From contig NZ_FOJN01000002.1 in the NCBI RefSeq assembly GCF_900111805.1, positions 62,001-126,000 of the forward strand: 64,000 bases of DNA. Direction: 5' to 3'. This DNA comes from Rhodococcoides kroppenstedtii (GTDB lineage Bacteria; Actinomycetota; Actinomycetes; Mycobacteriales; Mycobacteriaceae). Of the stretch, positions 1-6,622 are shown in pieces. The position numbers and the translations under genes were made by a program. Below the pieces are notes generated by a model. It searched no databases. It saw only the letters and a list, made by a program, of their open reading frames with translations, and had not been told where the DNA came from. Each line of letters begins with the position of its first letter. Positions within the stretch are counted from its first letter, which is position 1.

Positions 1-774
1 CCCTACATTGATGACGAGACCGACGAGCAGGGCACCGTTCCGAACGAGTTCGGTCAGATTCCCGTCTTCCACTTCACCACAGGTATCGACCAGTACGGCA
101 GGCCCGAACATCTAGCGGCCTACGGCGCTCAGGACATGATCAACAAGTTGCTGATCAGCCAGATGGCATCCGTAGATCACTACGGTTTCCCGACCCGCTA
201 CGCCCTGGCGGCATCGCACGAGGGCACTCCGGTCTCGCTGACGGACGAGACAGACGATGACGACGTACTCGACTCGAGTCCCGGCAGCGTGTGGTGGTTG
301 CAGAACGTCGAGAAGGTAGGCCAGTTCACGGCGGCTGACCCTAAGTCGTTCATCGACCCGTACCGCGAGTACGTGCGTGCCATGGCCTCTGTGACGAGCA
401 CGCCGTTCCACGTGTTCGAGGCGGTGGCGACCAACGTGTCAGGTCAGGCGGTACGAGCGGCGGAGGCTCCGCTGGTGAAGAAGACGCGCACGAGGCAACT
501 GAGCATCGGCAACACCCTGCGCCGGCTCTTCCTGTTCGTCCTGGCGATCAACAAGATTCCCGGTGACGTGCAAGTCCATTGGCGTCAGATCGAGTCCATC
601 GACACGGCGGAGCGATGGGAAATTGCGAACAGAAAGGTCCAAGCCGGCCTTCCTGTCGAACAGGTGCTAGCAGAAGAGGGCTACGACACCGAGCAGATTG
701 AAACTTGGAAGACGGCAGGTCTTTTGAACAAGCAAGAAAATATAAATAACATCGAAGGAGAAACAGCAGCATGA
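1..774 (+). CDS. Phage portal protein, C-terminal part (SPP1 gp6-like), cut by window edge
   Basis: The frame is open from base 1, so the start lies outside the window; about 257 codons are visible. Portal proteins form the dodecameric ring at the capsid vertex through which DNA is packaged. Visible family-like features are the core block IPVFHFTTGIDQYGRPEHL and the following helix with QDMINKLLISQMASVDHYG, then an acidic stretch and a helical C-terminus. Its place directly before scaffold and capsid genes supports the call. The stop overlaps the next start as ATGA, suggesting translational coupling. Confidence 0.8.
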   Translation, partial: PYIDDETDEQGTVPNEFGQIPVFHFTTGIDQYGRPEHLAAYGAQDMINKLLISQMASVDHYGFPTRYALAASHEGTPVSLTDETDDDDVLDSSPGSVWWLQNVEKVGQFTAADPKSFIDPYREYVRAMASVTSTPFHVFEAVATNVSGQAVRAAEAPLVKKTRTRQLSIGNTLRRLFLFVLAINKIPGDVQVHWRQIESIDTAERWEIANRKVQAGLPVEQVLAEEGYDTEQIETWKTAGLLNKQENINNIEGETAA

Positions 775-1208
775 CAGATACGAACGAAACACCCGAGAGC
801 ACGGAAGTAGATATTGACGGACTACGGGCGGCGCTCAAGTCGGCAAACGAAGAGGCCGCAAGCAATCGCCACAAGGTCAAGGAACTGACAGAGCAGTTGG
901 AAACGACCAGTCAGGCGGCAGGCAAATACAAGTCGTCCTACATCTCATCCAAGATCGGGGCGGCATTGTCCGAGCACGGCGCTACTAACCCGAAAATCGT
1001 CAAGGTGCTGGACACCAGCAAGATTGACCTTGGCGATGACGGCGAACTTGTTGGTTTCGATCAGCAGTTGGTAGCAGTCAAGGAGGAATTCCCTGAATTT
1101 TTCGACGCCAAGCGCCGAGCGCCGAAGATTGACGCAGCAGAGCGCCCGGTACCGAAGCGTGCGCTGTCCTCGGCAGAGAAACTGCTACAGCAAACACGCA
1201 ATACTTGA
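771..1208 (+). CDS. Phage capsid scaffolding protein
   Basis: A 145-residue acidic, helix-rich protein between portal and capsid genes, the usual position of the scaffold that guides procapsid assembly and is later removed. Residues about 15-55 form a charged coiled-coil-like segment (ALKSANEEAASNRHKVKELT). The C-terminus is basic (PVPKRALSSAEKLLQQ), as expected for a capsid-binding tail. It starts with ATGA overlap on the portal gene and has a purine-rich Shine-Dalgarno (gaaggagaa). The call rests on position and composition rather than a diagnostic motif. Confidence 0.7.
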   Translation: MTDTNETPESTEVDIDGLRAALKSANEEAASNRHKVKELTEQLETTSQAAGKYKSSYISSKIGAALSEHGATNPKIVKVLDTSKIDLGDDGELVGFDQQLVAVKEEFPEFFDAKRRAPKIDAAERPVPKRALSSAEKLLQQTRNT

Positions 1209-1220
1209 TGTAACGAAATT

Positions 1221-1229
1221 TGGTATAAT
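1221..1229 (+). promoter_or_regulatory. Candidate extended -10 promoter before the capsid gene
   Basis: TGGTATAAT is a perfect TGnTATAAT extended -10 element in the 132-base gap between scaffold and capsid genes. A TTGATG at 1205-1210 is only 13 bases upstream, too close for a normal -35, but extended -10 promoters can work without one. It would give extra transcription of the highly expressed capsid gene. Confidence 0.4.
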
Positions 1230-1340
1230 TAGCGCAACGAACGAGATGTTCATATCGTCAACGCGAGAGGCTGAGACGACTTCCAATGTCCATGCAGGAC
1301 TATAACTTGTAAATTTTATTAGGAGATACATGAAACACAA

Positions 1341-2216
1341 ATGGCAAGAATCAACGCAAACGCTTGGGTACCGGAGGAGTACGGAAGCGAAGTAATTCAG
1401 ACTGTCGAGCAGTTCTCGGCGGTGGAGGCGGTTGGACGCAGAGTCAACATGACCTCAGATACACAGAAGACACCACGTCTAGGAGATGTTGACGTAGTAG
1501 CAATCGAGAAGGGCGGTCTGTACCCAGAAGATCAGCCGTTGCTCGACAACGTGCTACTCGACGCCGTGAAGTTCGGCGGACGCGTCATCGTGGCCGAGGA
1601 GGACATTGCCGACGCGCACGTAGACGTGATCACCGCGTACCAGAATGGCTGGGCCACGAACTACGCCCGCAAGTTCGACAACGCCTGCCTGGCGACAACG
1701 GCGAACGGCAACGGCACGACGGTTCCGTTCACCAGTGTTTACAAAGAGGTCGGCACCGGAGTCATCAAGACAGCAGGTGCGCTGACTTACGCCATGCTCA
1801 GTGACGTAGTAGCCAAGGCCGAGAACGGTCGCTACTGGGCCGATCCGGACACCATCATCATCGCTCACACATCGTTCAAGTCGCAGTTGCGCGGACTGGT
1901 GGACGGCAACGGTCGTCCGTTGTTCATCGAGCAGGTATCAGCAGGACAGCCACAGACGCTGTTCGGCTACGAGATCCGCTTCTCGGACGGAGCGAAGACC
2001 AGCGCAACCAACACCTGGAACCCGACCGGCAATCCGTTGCTGATCGTGGGCAACCGTAAGCATTTGATCGTGGGTGACCGATCACCGATCGAGTCGCTGA
2101 TCAGTTTCGATGCCGGTTTTGCCACCGACGAGCCGCATATCAAGATGCGTACCCGTAAGGCGTTCGCCGTGGGTCGCAAGGAAGCGTTCGGCGTATTGGA
2201 GGTAACAGCAGCCTGA
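1341..2216 (+). CDS. Phage major capsid protein (HK97-fold type)
   Basis: A 291-residue protein with the usual layout of small HK97-fold capsid proteins: N-terminal arm (ANAWVPEEYGSEVIQTVEQF), the A/P-domain stretch with an IIAHTSFKSQLRGL-like block near residues 175-190, and a C-terminal strand ending RKAFAVGRKEAFGVLEV, where capsid proteins typically mention their final beta strands. No protease domain is fused and no N-terminal pro-domain is evident, in keeping with the separate scaffold. The ATG at 1341 lies 14 bases after AGGAGA; a nearer ATG at 1330 opens a 21-codon frame in another register and is judged spurious. Confidence 0.85.
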   Translation: MARINANAWVPEEYGSEVIQTVEQFSAVEAVGRRVNMTSDTQKTPRLGDVDVVAIEKGGLYPEDQPLLDNVLLDAVKFGGRVIVAEEDIADAHVDVITAYQNGWATNYARKFDNACLATTANGNGTTVPFTSVYKEVGTGVIKTAGALTYAMLSDVVAKAENGRYWADPDTIIIAHTSFKSQLRGLVDGNGRPLFIEQVSAGQPQTLFGYEIRFSDGAKTSATNTWNPTGNPLLIVGNRKHLIVGDRSPIESLISFDAGFATDEPHIKMRTRKAFAVGRKEAFGVLEVTAA

Positions 2217-2228
2217 TTCCAGGCACGG

Positions 2229-2261
2229 AGGGCGGCAGGATCACACATCTTGCCGCCCTTT
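2229..2261 (+). terminator. Intrinsic terminator after the capsid gene
   Basis: A 12-bp stem (2229-2240 with 2248-2259, one G-U pair) with a 7-base loop is followed by TTT. It sits 12 bases after the capsid stop and could make capsid mRNA the most abundant transcript while letting some read-through reach the connector genes. Confidence 0.7.
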
Positions 2262-2272
2262 GCTGATTCACT

Positions 2273-2395
2273 ATGACAAACACGAAACTCGAACTGACAG
2301 CGGTACTTCCGCGCAAACGCATCACAGTCACTCACAGCGTGCCGGTCATCCTGGCATCGCTCGAGCGCAAGCACGTCAAGGTCGTGATCCTATGA
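2273..2395 (+). CDS. Small phage protein, 40 residues
   Basis: The frame reads MTNTKLELTAVLPRKRITVT and continues to ...KHVKVVIL, ending in TGA at 2393-2395. The stop overlaps the start of the following gene as ATGA (2392-2395), the same junction style as portal/scaffold, which supports translation. The protein is short and basic and predicted to be mostly beta strand; function unknown. It begins 12 bases after the capsid terminator hairpin, without a clear Shine-Dalgarno. Confidence 0.55.
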   Translation: MTNTKLELTAVLPRKRITVTHSVPVILASLERKHVKVVIL

Positions 2396-2712
2396 CCTAC
2401 TACCTAGGCCAAGCGCCAGCAGAAGAGTTGCTGATCAAGGTGGTGGACGAGCGTCGTCAGCCGCGAGACCTCAGACCCTATGAGTTCACGGTCGATGTGG
2501 TGTTCGCGGCACCGGACGGCACGCTCACCGAGGGCGGCACCGGCTACATCGCCAACGTCTACGAGGGACACATTGCCTACGAGTTCGGCCCTGTCTCGCC
2601 GTTCACCATGGTCGGGGACTACAAGGTCCAGGCGAAACTACGTCGACACGGCAGCACCAACTACGACCTGACGGACCTGGCCGTCATCGAGGTCAAGCGA
2701 GGACTGATCTAG
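2392..2712 (+). CDS. Phage head-region protein, unknown function
   Basis: A 106-residue protein starting MTYYLGQAPAEELLIKVVDE. A longer in-frame start at 2260 exists, but it would overlap the whole small upstream gene and read low-complexity sequence, so 2392 (ATGA overlap) is preferred. The sequence looks like a single beta-sandwich domain (alternating strands with DVVFAAPDGTLTEGG and GDYKVQAKLRRHG), typical of decoration or minor structural proteins beside capsid genes. No diagnostic motif was recognised. The stop is directly followed by the next ATG. Confidence 0.6.
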   Translation: MTYYLGQAPAEELLIKVVDERRQPRDLRPYEFTVDVVFAAPDGTLTEGGTGYIANVYEGHIAYEFGPVSPFTMVGDYKVQAKLRRHGSTNYDLTDLAVIEVKRGLI

Positions 2713-3090
2713 ATGCTGGCGACCGTAGAAGACGTCTCCCGCATCACCGGCTACACCGTGGACGACGCGCTGATCCGGCGCGCTCAGGCCGTCTTTGAGG
2801 TCTGCGCCGGTAGACCGGAATCGCTCATCACGTTGCCGTCCGATCTGGCCTGGTCGGCCTACGCCGTGGCCTGGCAAGCGGCCTACATGGACAACTCGGA
2901 CGTGTTCGCTCAGGCCAACGTGGAAGCGTCCAAACAGGACAAGGTGACCGTGACGTTTGGCGACCACAACTTTGCGGTGTCCCGTCTGACACTGGCAGCA
3001 GTGAGAAATTTGTCCTGGAACCGCAGCCGGTCAGTCACTACGAGGTCGATTGCTGACGAGCGCCGATTGCCGGTCTGGTGGACGTTCTGA
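2713..3090 (+). CDS. Phage head-to-tail adaptor (connector) protein
   Basis: 125 residues, beginning MLATVEDVSRITGYTVDDAL, the pattern of gp6/gp15-type connector proteins: an N-terminal helix pair with residues that contact the portal, then AQAVFEVCAGRP and an SDLAWSAYAVAWQAAYM helix. It lies in the expected slot two genes after the capsid. It starts right after the preceding TAG and its TGA overlaps the next start as TGATG. The role is inferred from size, position and helical pattern. Confidence 0.65.
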   Translation: MLATVEDVSRITGYTVDDALIRRAQAVFEVCAGRPESLITLPSDLAWSAYAVAWQAAYMDNSDVFAQANVEASKQDKVTVTFGDHNFAVSRLTLAAVRNLSWNRSRSVTTRSIADERRLPVWWTF

Positions 3091-3491
3091 TGCCGTCGTT
3101 CATCGTGCGGTCCTACCCGTCACTGGTCGATATCTACTCGCAGCACACAACGATTGACGAGGGCACGAACGAGACGGTCAGGGACTGGGACTACCTGGAG
3201 TACGACACAACGGCGTGCGCCGTCTCAGCGGTCTCGCCGGAGGACTCGTTGGAGATGTTCGGTGCCGAGTACGCCTACAAGAAGTTCGTGAGGCTCGAGG
3301 TGCCGACAGGGGAGTGGTCGCTGGATCAACGAGCCGGAAACCTCCGCAGCAAGACCGGCAAGCCGTACTACCAGCGTTGGACAGGCGAGCGCTGGGAGCA
3401 GGAGCGGTTCAACATCTCCGGCATGACGACTCAGGTCGACTTGCACGGGGAGATCGCCGGGTACGAGTTGTACCTCGAACTGGTCGACTGA
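3090..3491 (+). CDS. Phage head closure / head-tail stopper-like protein
   Basis: 133 residues from ATG 3090 (TGATG overlap with the adaptor stop); a GTG at 3078 would add four residues. Predicted all-beta, with TACAVSAVSPEDSLEMFG and a C-terminal MTTQVDLHGEIAGYELYLEL. Stoppers that plug the connector before the tail joins are small beta proteins in this position. It is the last recognisable structural gene; a tail terminator, tube and tape-measure gene would be expected next in a full phage but are absent. Confidence 0.55.
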   Translation: MPSFIVRSYPSLVDIYSQHTTIDEGTNETVRDWDYLEYDTTACAVSAVSPEDSLEMFGAEYAYKKFVRLEVPTGEWSLDQRAGNLRSKTGKPYYQRWTGERWEQERFNISGMTTQVDLHGEIAGYELYLELVD

Positions 3492-3497
3492 CAGAGA

Positions 3498-3542
3498 AAC
3501 ACCCCGGTCCACATGCCAGTGCGAAGAAACCGGGGTGTTCTC
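3498..3542 (+). terminator. Hairpin closing the head-gene operon
   Basis: An 11-bp perfect inverted repeat (3498-3508 with 3529-3539, core ACACCCCGGT) with a 20-base loop starts six bases after the last connector gene. It probably ends the rightward phage transcript, although it lacks a clean T-run. Confidence 0.5.
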
Positions 3543-3550
3543 AAAAGGAG

Positions 3551-3587
3551 GACCCATCTACCCAATGGGTCATTGCGTGAAAGCAAT
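3551..3587 (+). other. Two tandem small hairpins
   Basis: GACCCAT/ATGGGTC (3551-3557 and 3565-3571) is followed at once by ATTGC/GCAAT (3572-3576 and 3583-3587). The first hairpin would hide the 3' base of a strong Shine-Dalgarno and the ATG of the small frame at 3565, so it could control its translation. Function not known. Confidence 0.35.
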
Positions 3588-3651
3588 ACGGAAATTGTAT
3601 CACAAATACCAATATCGGGTGCGTATCGAGCGGCAAGCGACTAGGCTTTAA
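3565..3651 (+). CDS. Possible small basic phage peptide, 28 residues
   Basis: The frame begins MGHCVKAIRKLYHKYQYRVR and ends at TAA 3649-3651. It is preceded by AAAAGGAGG (3544-3552), the best Shine-Dalgarno in this part of the window. The peptide is strongly basic with an amphipathic pattern. Its end overlaps the convergent stop of the membrane-protein gene at 3641. It may be a real phage microprotein or a chance frame; only the ribosome site argues for it. Confidence 0.4.
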   Translation: MGHCVKAIRKLYHKYQYRVRIERQATRL

Positions 3652-4123
3652 CGTCCATGTCTTTGCGTCGGCGTAAGAATTTTCTGCCAGGATCGCGACG
3701 TGCCAAGCGACGCCCGGCTGTTGCCATCCATTTCAAAGCATCGGGAAACACGTTTGCGTACAATTCCGCGTCGTTTACAAATTTGGCTTCTGAATAGTTT
3801 TTGCGCACTGCGATTTGCATGTTGGTAAGAACCGAAAGGTATTCTTCGGGTGTTTTATCGTCGGCCAGAAGCAAAATCTGAAACGAATATGAACGAAGTC
3901 TTTGGATTCGCTCGTTGATCTCATTCATGGTTCGCGTTCGTTGTCGAGTTTCCTCTCTTATTTCTCCGATTTCTGTCAGAATGCTGGCGAAGAGTGTGGT
4001 GATTTCTTCTCTACGCCAAGCGTCGTGTTCGCGCTTACTTGCCATGGAGTTTGTGATGATTGATGCCAGTATTGCCGCAACCGCAGCGATGCCGGCGGAA
4101 AGAAGATAAATCTGCGGAGTCAT
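3641..4123 (-). CDS. Single-pass membrane protein with coiled coil, third gene of TIR operon
   Basis: 160 residues. An N-terminal membrane segment (about 5-25, IYLLSAGIAAVAAILASIIT) is followed by a charged helical region with heptad-like spacing (about 30-75, with EIGEIREETRQRTRTMNEIN) and a basic C-terminus (RRLARRDPGRKFLRRRKD). The layout suggests a cytoplasmic domain anchored at the membrane. Its ATG overlaps the stop of the previous operon gene (4120-4123). No enzyme motif seen. It shares architecture, though little sequence, with the middle gene, so the two may form a hetero-complex. Confidence 0.75.
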   Translation of the reverse strand: MTPQIYLLSAGIAAVAAILASIITNSMASKREHDAWRREEITTLFASILTEIGEIREETRQRTRTMNEINERIQRLRSYSFQILLLADDKTPEEYLSVLTNMQIAVRKNYSEAKFVNDAELYANVFPDALKWMATAGRRLARRDPGRKFLRRRKDMDVKA

Positions 4124-4677
4124 GGTCGCTTTTCTTCGGGGTTGGCCGATGCGCGCTCTGCGGCTGAAAGACGTGAACGTCGCGGCATAACGTCATTTTT
4201 CAACTCTTGCGCCAGTTTTTCGCGATAGTAAACAACCTGGTTGCCGTGTTCTGCCAACTTACCCTGATATCCTGCCTCCGCAAGCAGGTCGAGGTCGGCC
4301 GTGCCGCCCGCGAAAGCCTTGTTGCTCCAGTTGCTGTAAACAATAATGGACATCTCGTAACGCTTTGCAAGTAATGCCATTTCTGCGCTACCGCACATGT
4401 CGATCATAAGTACCTTTTGGCCCAAGACTGCGCGTTTCGAGGAATGATCCCTCACCTGCTGGACGTTTTTGATGCTTGTTGGCTCGGCAACTAAGTCCTC
4501 CGCCACGCTGATGAGGTCGGTAACCGCGTTAGCCAGCGTTGTCCTTCGCCAGTTGTCTTCGTCGCGTGATTTGGCGTCTCTATCGGTTCGACTCCAGCCC
4601 AACCAGACCAGCCCTGCCGCGAGTGCAGGACCGGTCAGTGTGGCAGCCACTTTGATCCATTCGAACCACCAAATCAT
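4120..4677 (-). CDS. Single-pass membrane protein, second gene of TIR operon
   Basis: 185 residues with one N-terminal membrane segment (about 9-28, KVAATLTGPALAAGLVWLGW), then a cytoplasmic-looking helical domain (DNWRRTTLANAVTDLISVAE) and a mixed segment with VLMIDMCGSAEMALLAKRYE. No known catalytic motif was recognised. The start is preceded by GCGGAG and overlaps the TIR gene stop as ATGA (4674-4677); its own stop overlaps the next start. Strict coupling to a TIR protein suggests it is a membrane partner, receptor or effector platform. Family unknown. Confidence 0.75.
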   Translation of the reverse strand: MIWWFEWIKVAATLTGPALAAGLVWLGWSRTDRDAKSRDEDNWRRTTLANAVTDLISVAEDLVAEPTSIKNVQQVRDHSSKRAVLGQKVLMIDMCGSAEMALLAKRYEMSIIVYSNWSNKAFAGGTADLDLLAEAGYQGKLAEHGNQVVYYREKLAQELKNDVMPRRSRLSAAERASANPEEKRP

Positions 4678-5945
4678 TCTCCGCGCTCCGCATCCGAGTC
4701 TGTTCCTGGCTGGTCAATCTCGGCTGTCTCCTGAAGGGCGCTGTGAAGTGCCTCACGGGCAAGTGCGATCGATTCCATCGTGTCGACTCGCGTTACCCAG
4801 TCGTCGAATGTCGCTTGTGTGTCGATCAAGTTTTGGGAGGCTTTGTGAAGTTTGCCTAGCGGTTTGCGAACGCTTTGGCTTAGTTTAGCGACCGGGGCAA
4901 TTTCCTTCTGGAAATCTTCGATAGCGGTAACGGTATCCGCGCCCGTTGCTGCCAATTCGCGCAACGCCTGGTGGTCTCCGTCTATGATGGGGTTTTGGCC
5001 GGGACCAACATACTGCTCGGCGTGACTGGCAAGAATGATTCTGACCTGTTGGTCCACCTCGAGTGCTTTTTGTAAGTATTCTTGCGATTTTGCCAGCATG
5101 CGGTCAGCCACAGGATTCAGTTCCGCCGCGTAGCGGTGCAGGACGGAGAGTGTTTGTTGCGCTCCTTGACTGCCGGACGATCCATTTCGTGCCCTTGTGA
5201 CGAGCGGAGTGTACTCGGCGGTAATTGCTTTCACTTCATTCATAATGGGCGGTATCTCGTCCATAACGATCAACCACTCTGCCATATGGGCTTCCAGCGA
5301 AGCGTTGGCATCGAGGATGCCCGGTTCTTCGTCCTCGTAAATCAGCCCCTCGTCAGAGGTCGGCCTCTCGTCTGCGCCCTCCGGTGGTGGTTCAGTTTGC
5401 GGAATCTCCGAGAGGGGGATTTCCGGCTTGGCTTCGACTGCGCGTTCGATCCTAAGGAGTTCGGTTACGAGTCTATTGACAAATTTGCGAACATCGCTGT
5501 GATCGGGTTCCTGTAGGCTCAAGTCTTCGAAATGTTCAAACTGCTTTGAGGCCACGATTTTGATAAGGGGGTCCGGTGATTCGGTGGACAAGTCCGGGAC
5601 GTCGGACCAGATAATAGTAAGTACGAGTTCTTCTACGCCTCGGGTCTTGGCGTTGGAGTAGAACTGTAGCAATTCTTGTCGGCAGGCCGCGCTCTGAATA
5701 TAAGAGGGTGTTACAACGGCGATGAGGAAGGTGGCGCTTGTCAGTTCATCGTTGATCACCCGCTCCCATTCCTCGCCCCAGCCGATCTTGCGGTCAGTGA
5801 ACAATCGCAGATTTCGGCCGGTCCGCACCTTGTAGCGGCTCGTTAGCCGGTCAGCCAGCAGGAGAATTCGTCCATCTTCGGCTTCGTTGTCGTCATGGAC
5901 GTAACTCCAAAATCCCGACGCTTGCCCGTACTCGGTGACTGCCAT
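4674..5945 (-). CDS. TIR-domain protein, first gene of a candidate defence operon
   Basis: 423 residues. An N-terminal TIR domain spans about 10-150: it opens GFWSYVHDDNEAEDGRILLL, has DRKIGWGEEW near 51-60, and the helix SAACRQELLQF in which Glu91 (of CxxEL) matches the catalytic glutamate of NAD-cleaving TIR domains. A Pro/Glu-rich linker (about 170-215) leads to a long helical domain (about 220-420). Bacterial TIR domains often act as NADases or signal producers in anti-phage defence; whether this one does is inference. No clear Shine-Dalgarno precedes the ATG, so it may be leaderless. The operon sits at the end of a phage-derived element, a usual place for cargo. Confidence 0.8.
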   Translation of the reverse strand: MAVTEYGQASGFWSYVHDDNEAEDGRILLLADRLTSRYKVRTGRNLRLFTDRKIGWGEEWERVINDELTSATFLIAVVTPSYIQSAACRQELLQFYSNAKTRGVEELVLTIIWSDVPDLSTESPDPLIKIVASKQFEHFEDLSLQEPDHSDVRKFVNRLVTELLRIERAVEAKPEIPLSEIPQTEPPPEGADERPTSDEGLIYEDEEPGILDANASLEAHMAEWLIVMDEIPPIMNEVKAITAEYTPLVTRARNGSSGSQGAQQTLSVLHRYAAELNPVADRMLAKSQEYLQKALEVDQQVRIILASHAEQYVGPGQNPIIDGDHQALRELAATGADTVTAIEDFQKEIAPVAKLSQSVRKPLGKLHKASQNLIDTQATFDDWVTRVDTMESIALAREALHSALQETAEIDQPGTDSDAERGE

Positions 5946-6039
5946 GCGATCAATTTACCGGTCGGTTCTTATGGAGTCCCCAATCGTGTGGTGACGTGTC
6001 GTGGGAGGGTTCGAAACCTGTCACAAATGACCCCAAACT

Positions 6040-6168
6040 CGGGCCAGCAGACTGCAGGTCGCCCTGGGAGCCATCGGCGATTCCATCAAGGCGTCCGGCA
6101 CCGCGTACGCCGCGGCCGAGGACGACAACACGCGGGCGGTCAGCGTCGCCGGGTCGCTGAACCTCTGA
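6040..6168 (+). pseudogene. 3' remnant of an esxU-like (CFP-10-type) ESX-4 gene
   Basis: The frame ending at TGA 6166-6168 reads LQVALGAIGDSIKASGTAYA and then ...GSLNL, the end of a WXG100/CFP-10-like secreted protein. The first ~60 residues, including the WxG turn, are absent, and an in-frame stop lies at 6028-6030. It directly precedes esxT and rplM, the place of esxU (Rv3445c) in mycobacteria. The element to the left has therefore cut the gene. ESX-4 function is likely impaired unless another copy exists. Confidence 0.7.
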
Positions 6169-6201
6169 CGCGGCCCGTTCACCATCGAGAAAGGAATCGA
6201 C

Positions 6202-6480
6202 ATGAGGTACGTCTTCGGAGCGATCGATCAGGTCAGTGCGCAGATCGATGCGAAGCAGGCCGCGCTCAACGCCAAGCTCGACGAGCTGCGGCAGATCATC
6301 ACCCCGCTCGTCGCCGACTGGGAGGGCGCCGCGTCGGAGTCCTACCAGGACAAGCAGCGGCAGTGGGATGCTGCCGCGCTCGAACTGAATCAGGTGCTCG
6401 AACAGGTCGGGACGGCCGTGAGCCGCGGGAACGCCGACATGCAGGCACGTGAGGCGGCCAATCGGGGAATGTTCGTCTAG
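6202..6480 (+). CDS. esxT: ESAT-6-like WXG100 protein EsxT of the ESX-4 locus
   Basis: 92 residues forming the two-helix hairpin of the WXG100 family with the WEG turn (residues about 40-42, ADWEGAASESY). Such proteins are exported by type VII secretion as heterodimers with a CFP-10-like partner. Gene order esxU-esxT-rplM matches M. tuberculosis Rv3445c-Rv3444c-Rv3443c. The start is preceded by GAAAGGAA. Its partner gene upstream is truncated by the integrated element, so this subunit may be orphaned and may have lost its native promoter. Confidence 0.85.
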   Translation: MRYVFGAIDQVSAQIDAKQAALNAKLDELRQIITPLVADWEGAASESYQDKQRQWDAAALELNQVLEQVGTAVSRGNADMQAREAANRGMFV

Positions 6481-6489
6481 CTGTCGCTC

Positions 6490-6556
6490 ACCGTTCCCGC
6501 CGTTCGGAACCCGGTCGCCCCGAGTGGGTGACCTCGGGCCGGACGGCGGGAACGGT
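6490..6556 (+). terminator. Strong hairpin terminator after esxT
   Basis: An 18-bp stem (6490-6507 with 6539-6556, one G-U pair) built on ACCGTTCCCGCCG separates esxT from the DksA-like gene. No T-run follows, as is common in actinobacteria. Confidence 0.65.
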
Positions 6557-6622
6557 CGTGTCGGGGGTGCGGGGCCGGTCACGAACGCGATTCTGTCGGT
6601 GGGTGCGGGCACACTCGCGTGC

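Larger units (their letters stand above)
1..6040. mobile_element. Right end of a phage-derived integrated element
   Basis: This stretch carries phage head genes (portal, scaffold, major capsid, connectors) followed by a convergent TIR-domain operon. It then meets chromosomal DNA that begins inside a broken esxU-like gene. AT-rich gene junctions and codon use differ from the GC-rich core that follows. No tail, lysis or integrase gene lies between the connectors and the junction. The left end is outside the window. The exact junction is not proven: homology to EsxU starts near 6040, after an in-frame stop at 6028-6030. The element may be a prophage remnant or a capsid-forming satellite. Confidence 0.75.

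Noticed and set aside
1330-1395. 21-codon frame with ATG four bases after AGGAGA, just before the capsid gene
   Set aside because: Overlaps the capsid start in another register; no sign of selection. Kept only as a note that the capsid Shine-Dalgarno spacing is long.
6005-6020. GGGTTCGAAACC as the T-arm of a tRNA at the element junction
   Set aside because: The flanks do not form a T-stem, acceptor or anticodon arm, and no CCA end follows.
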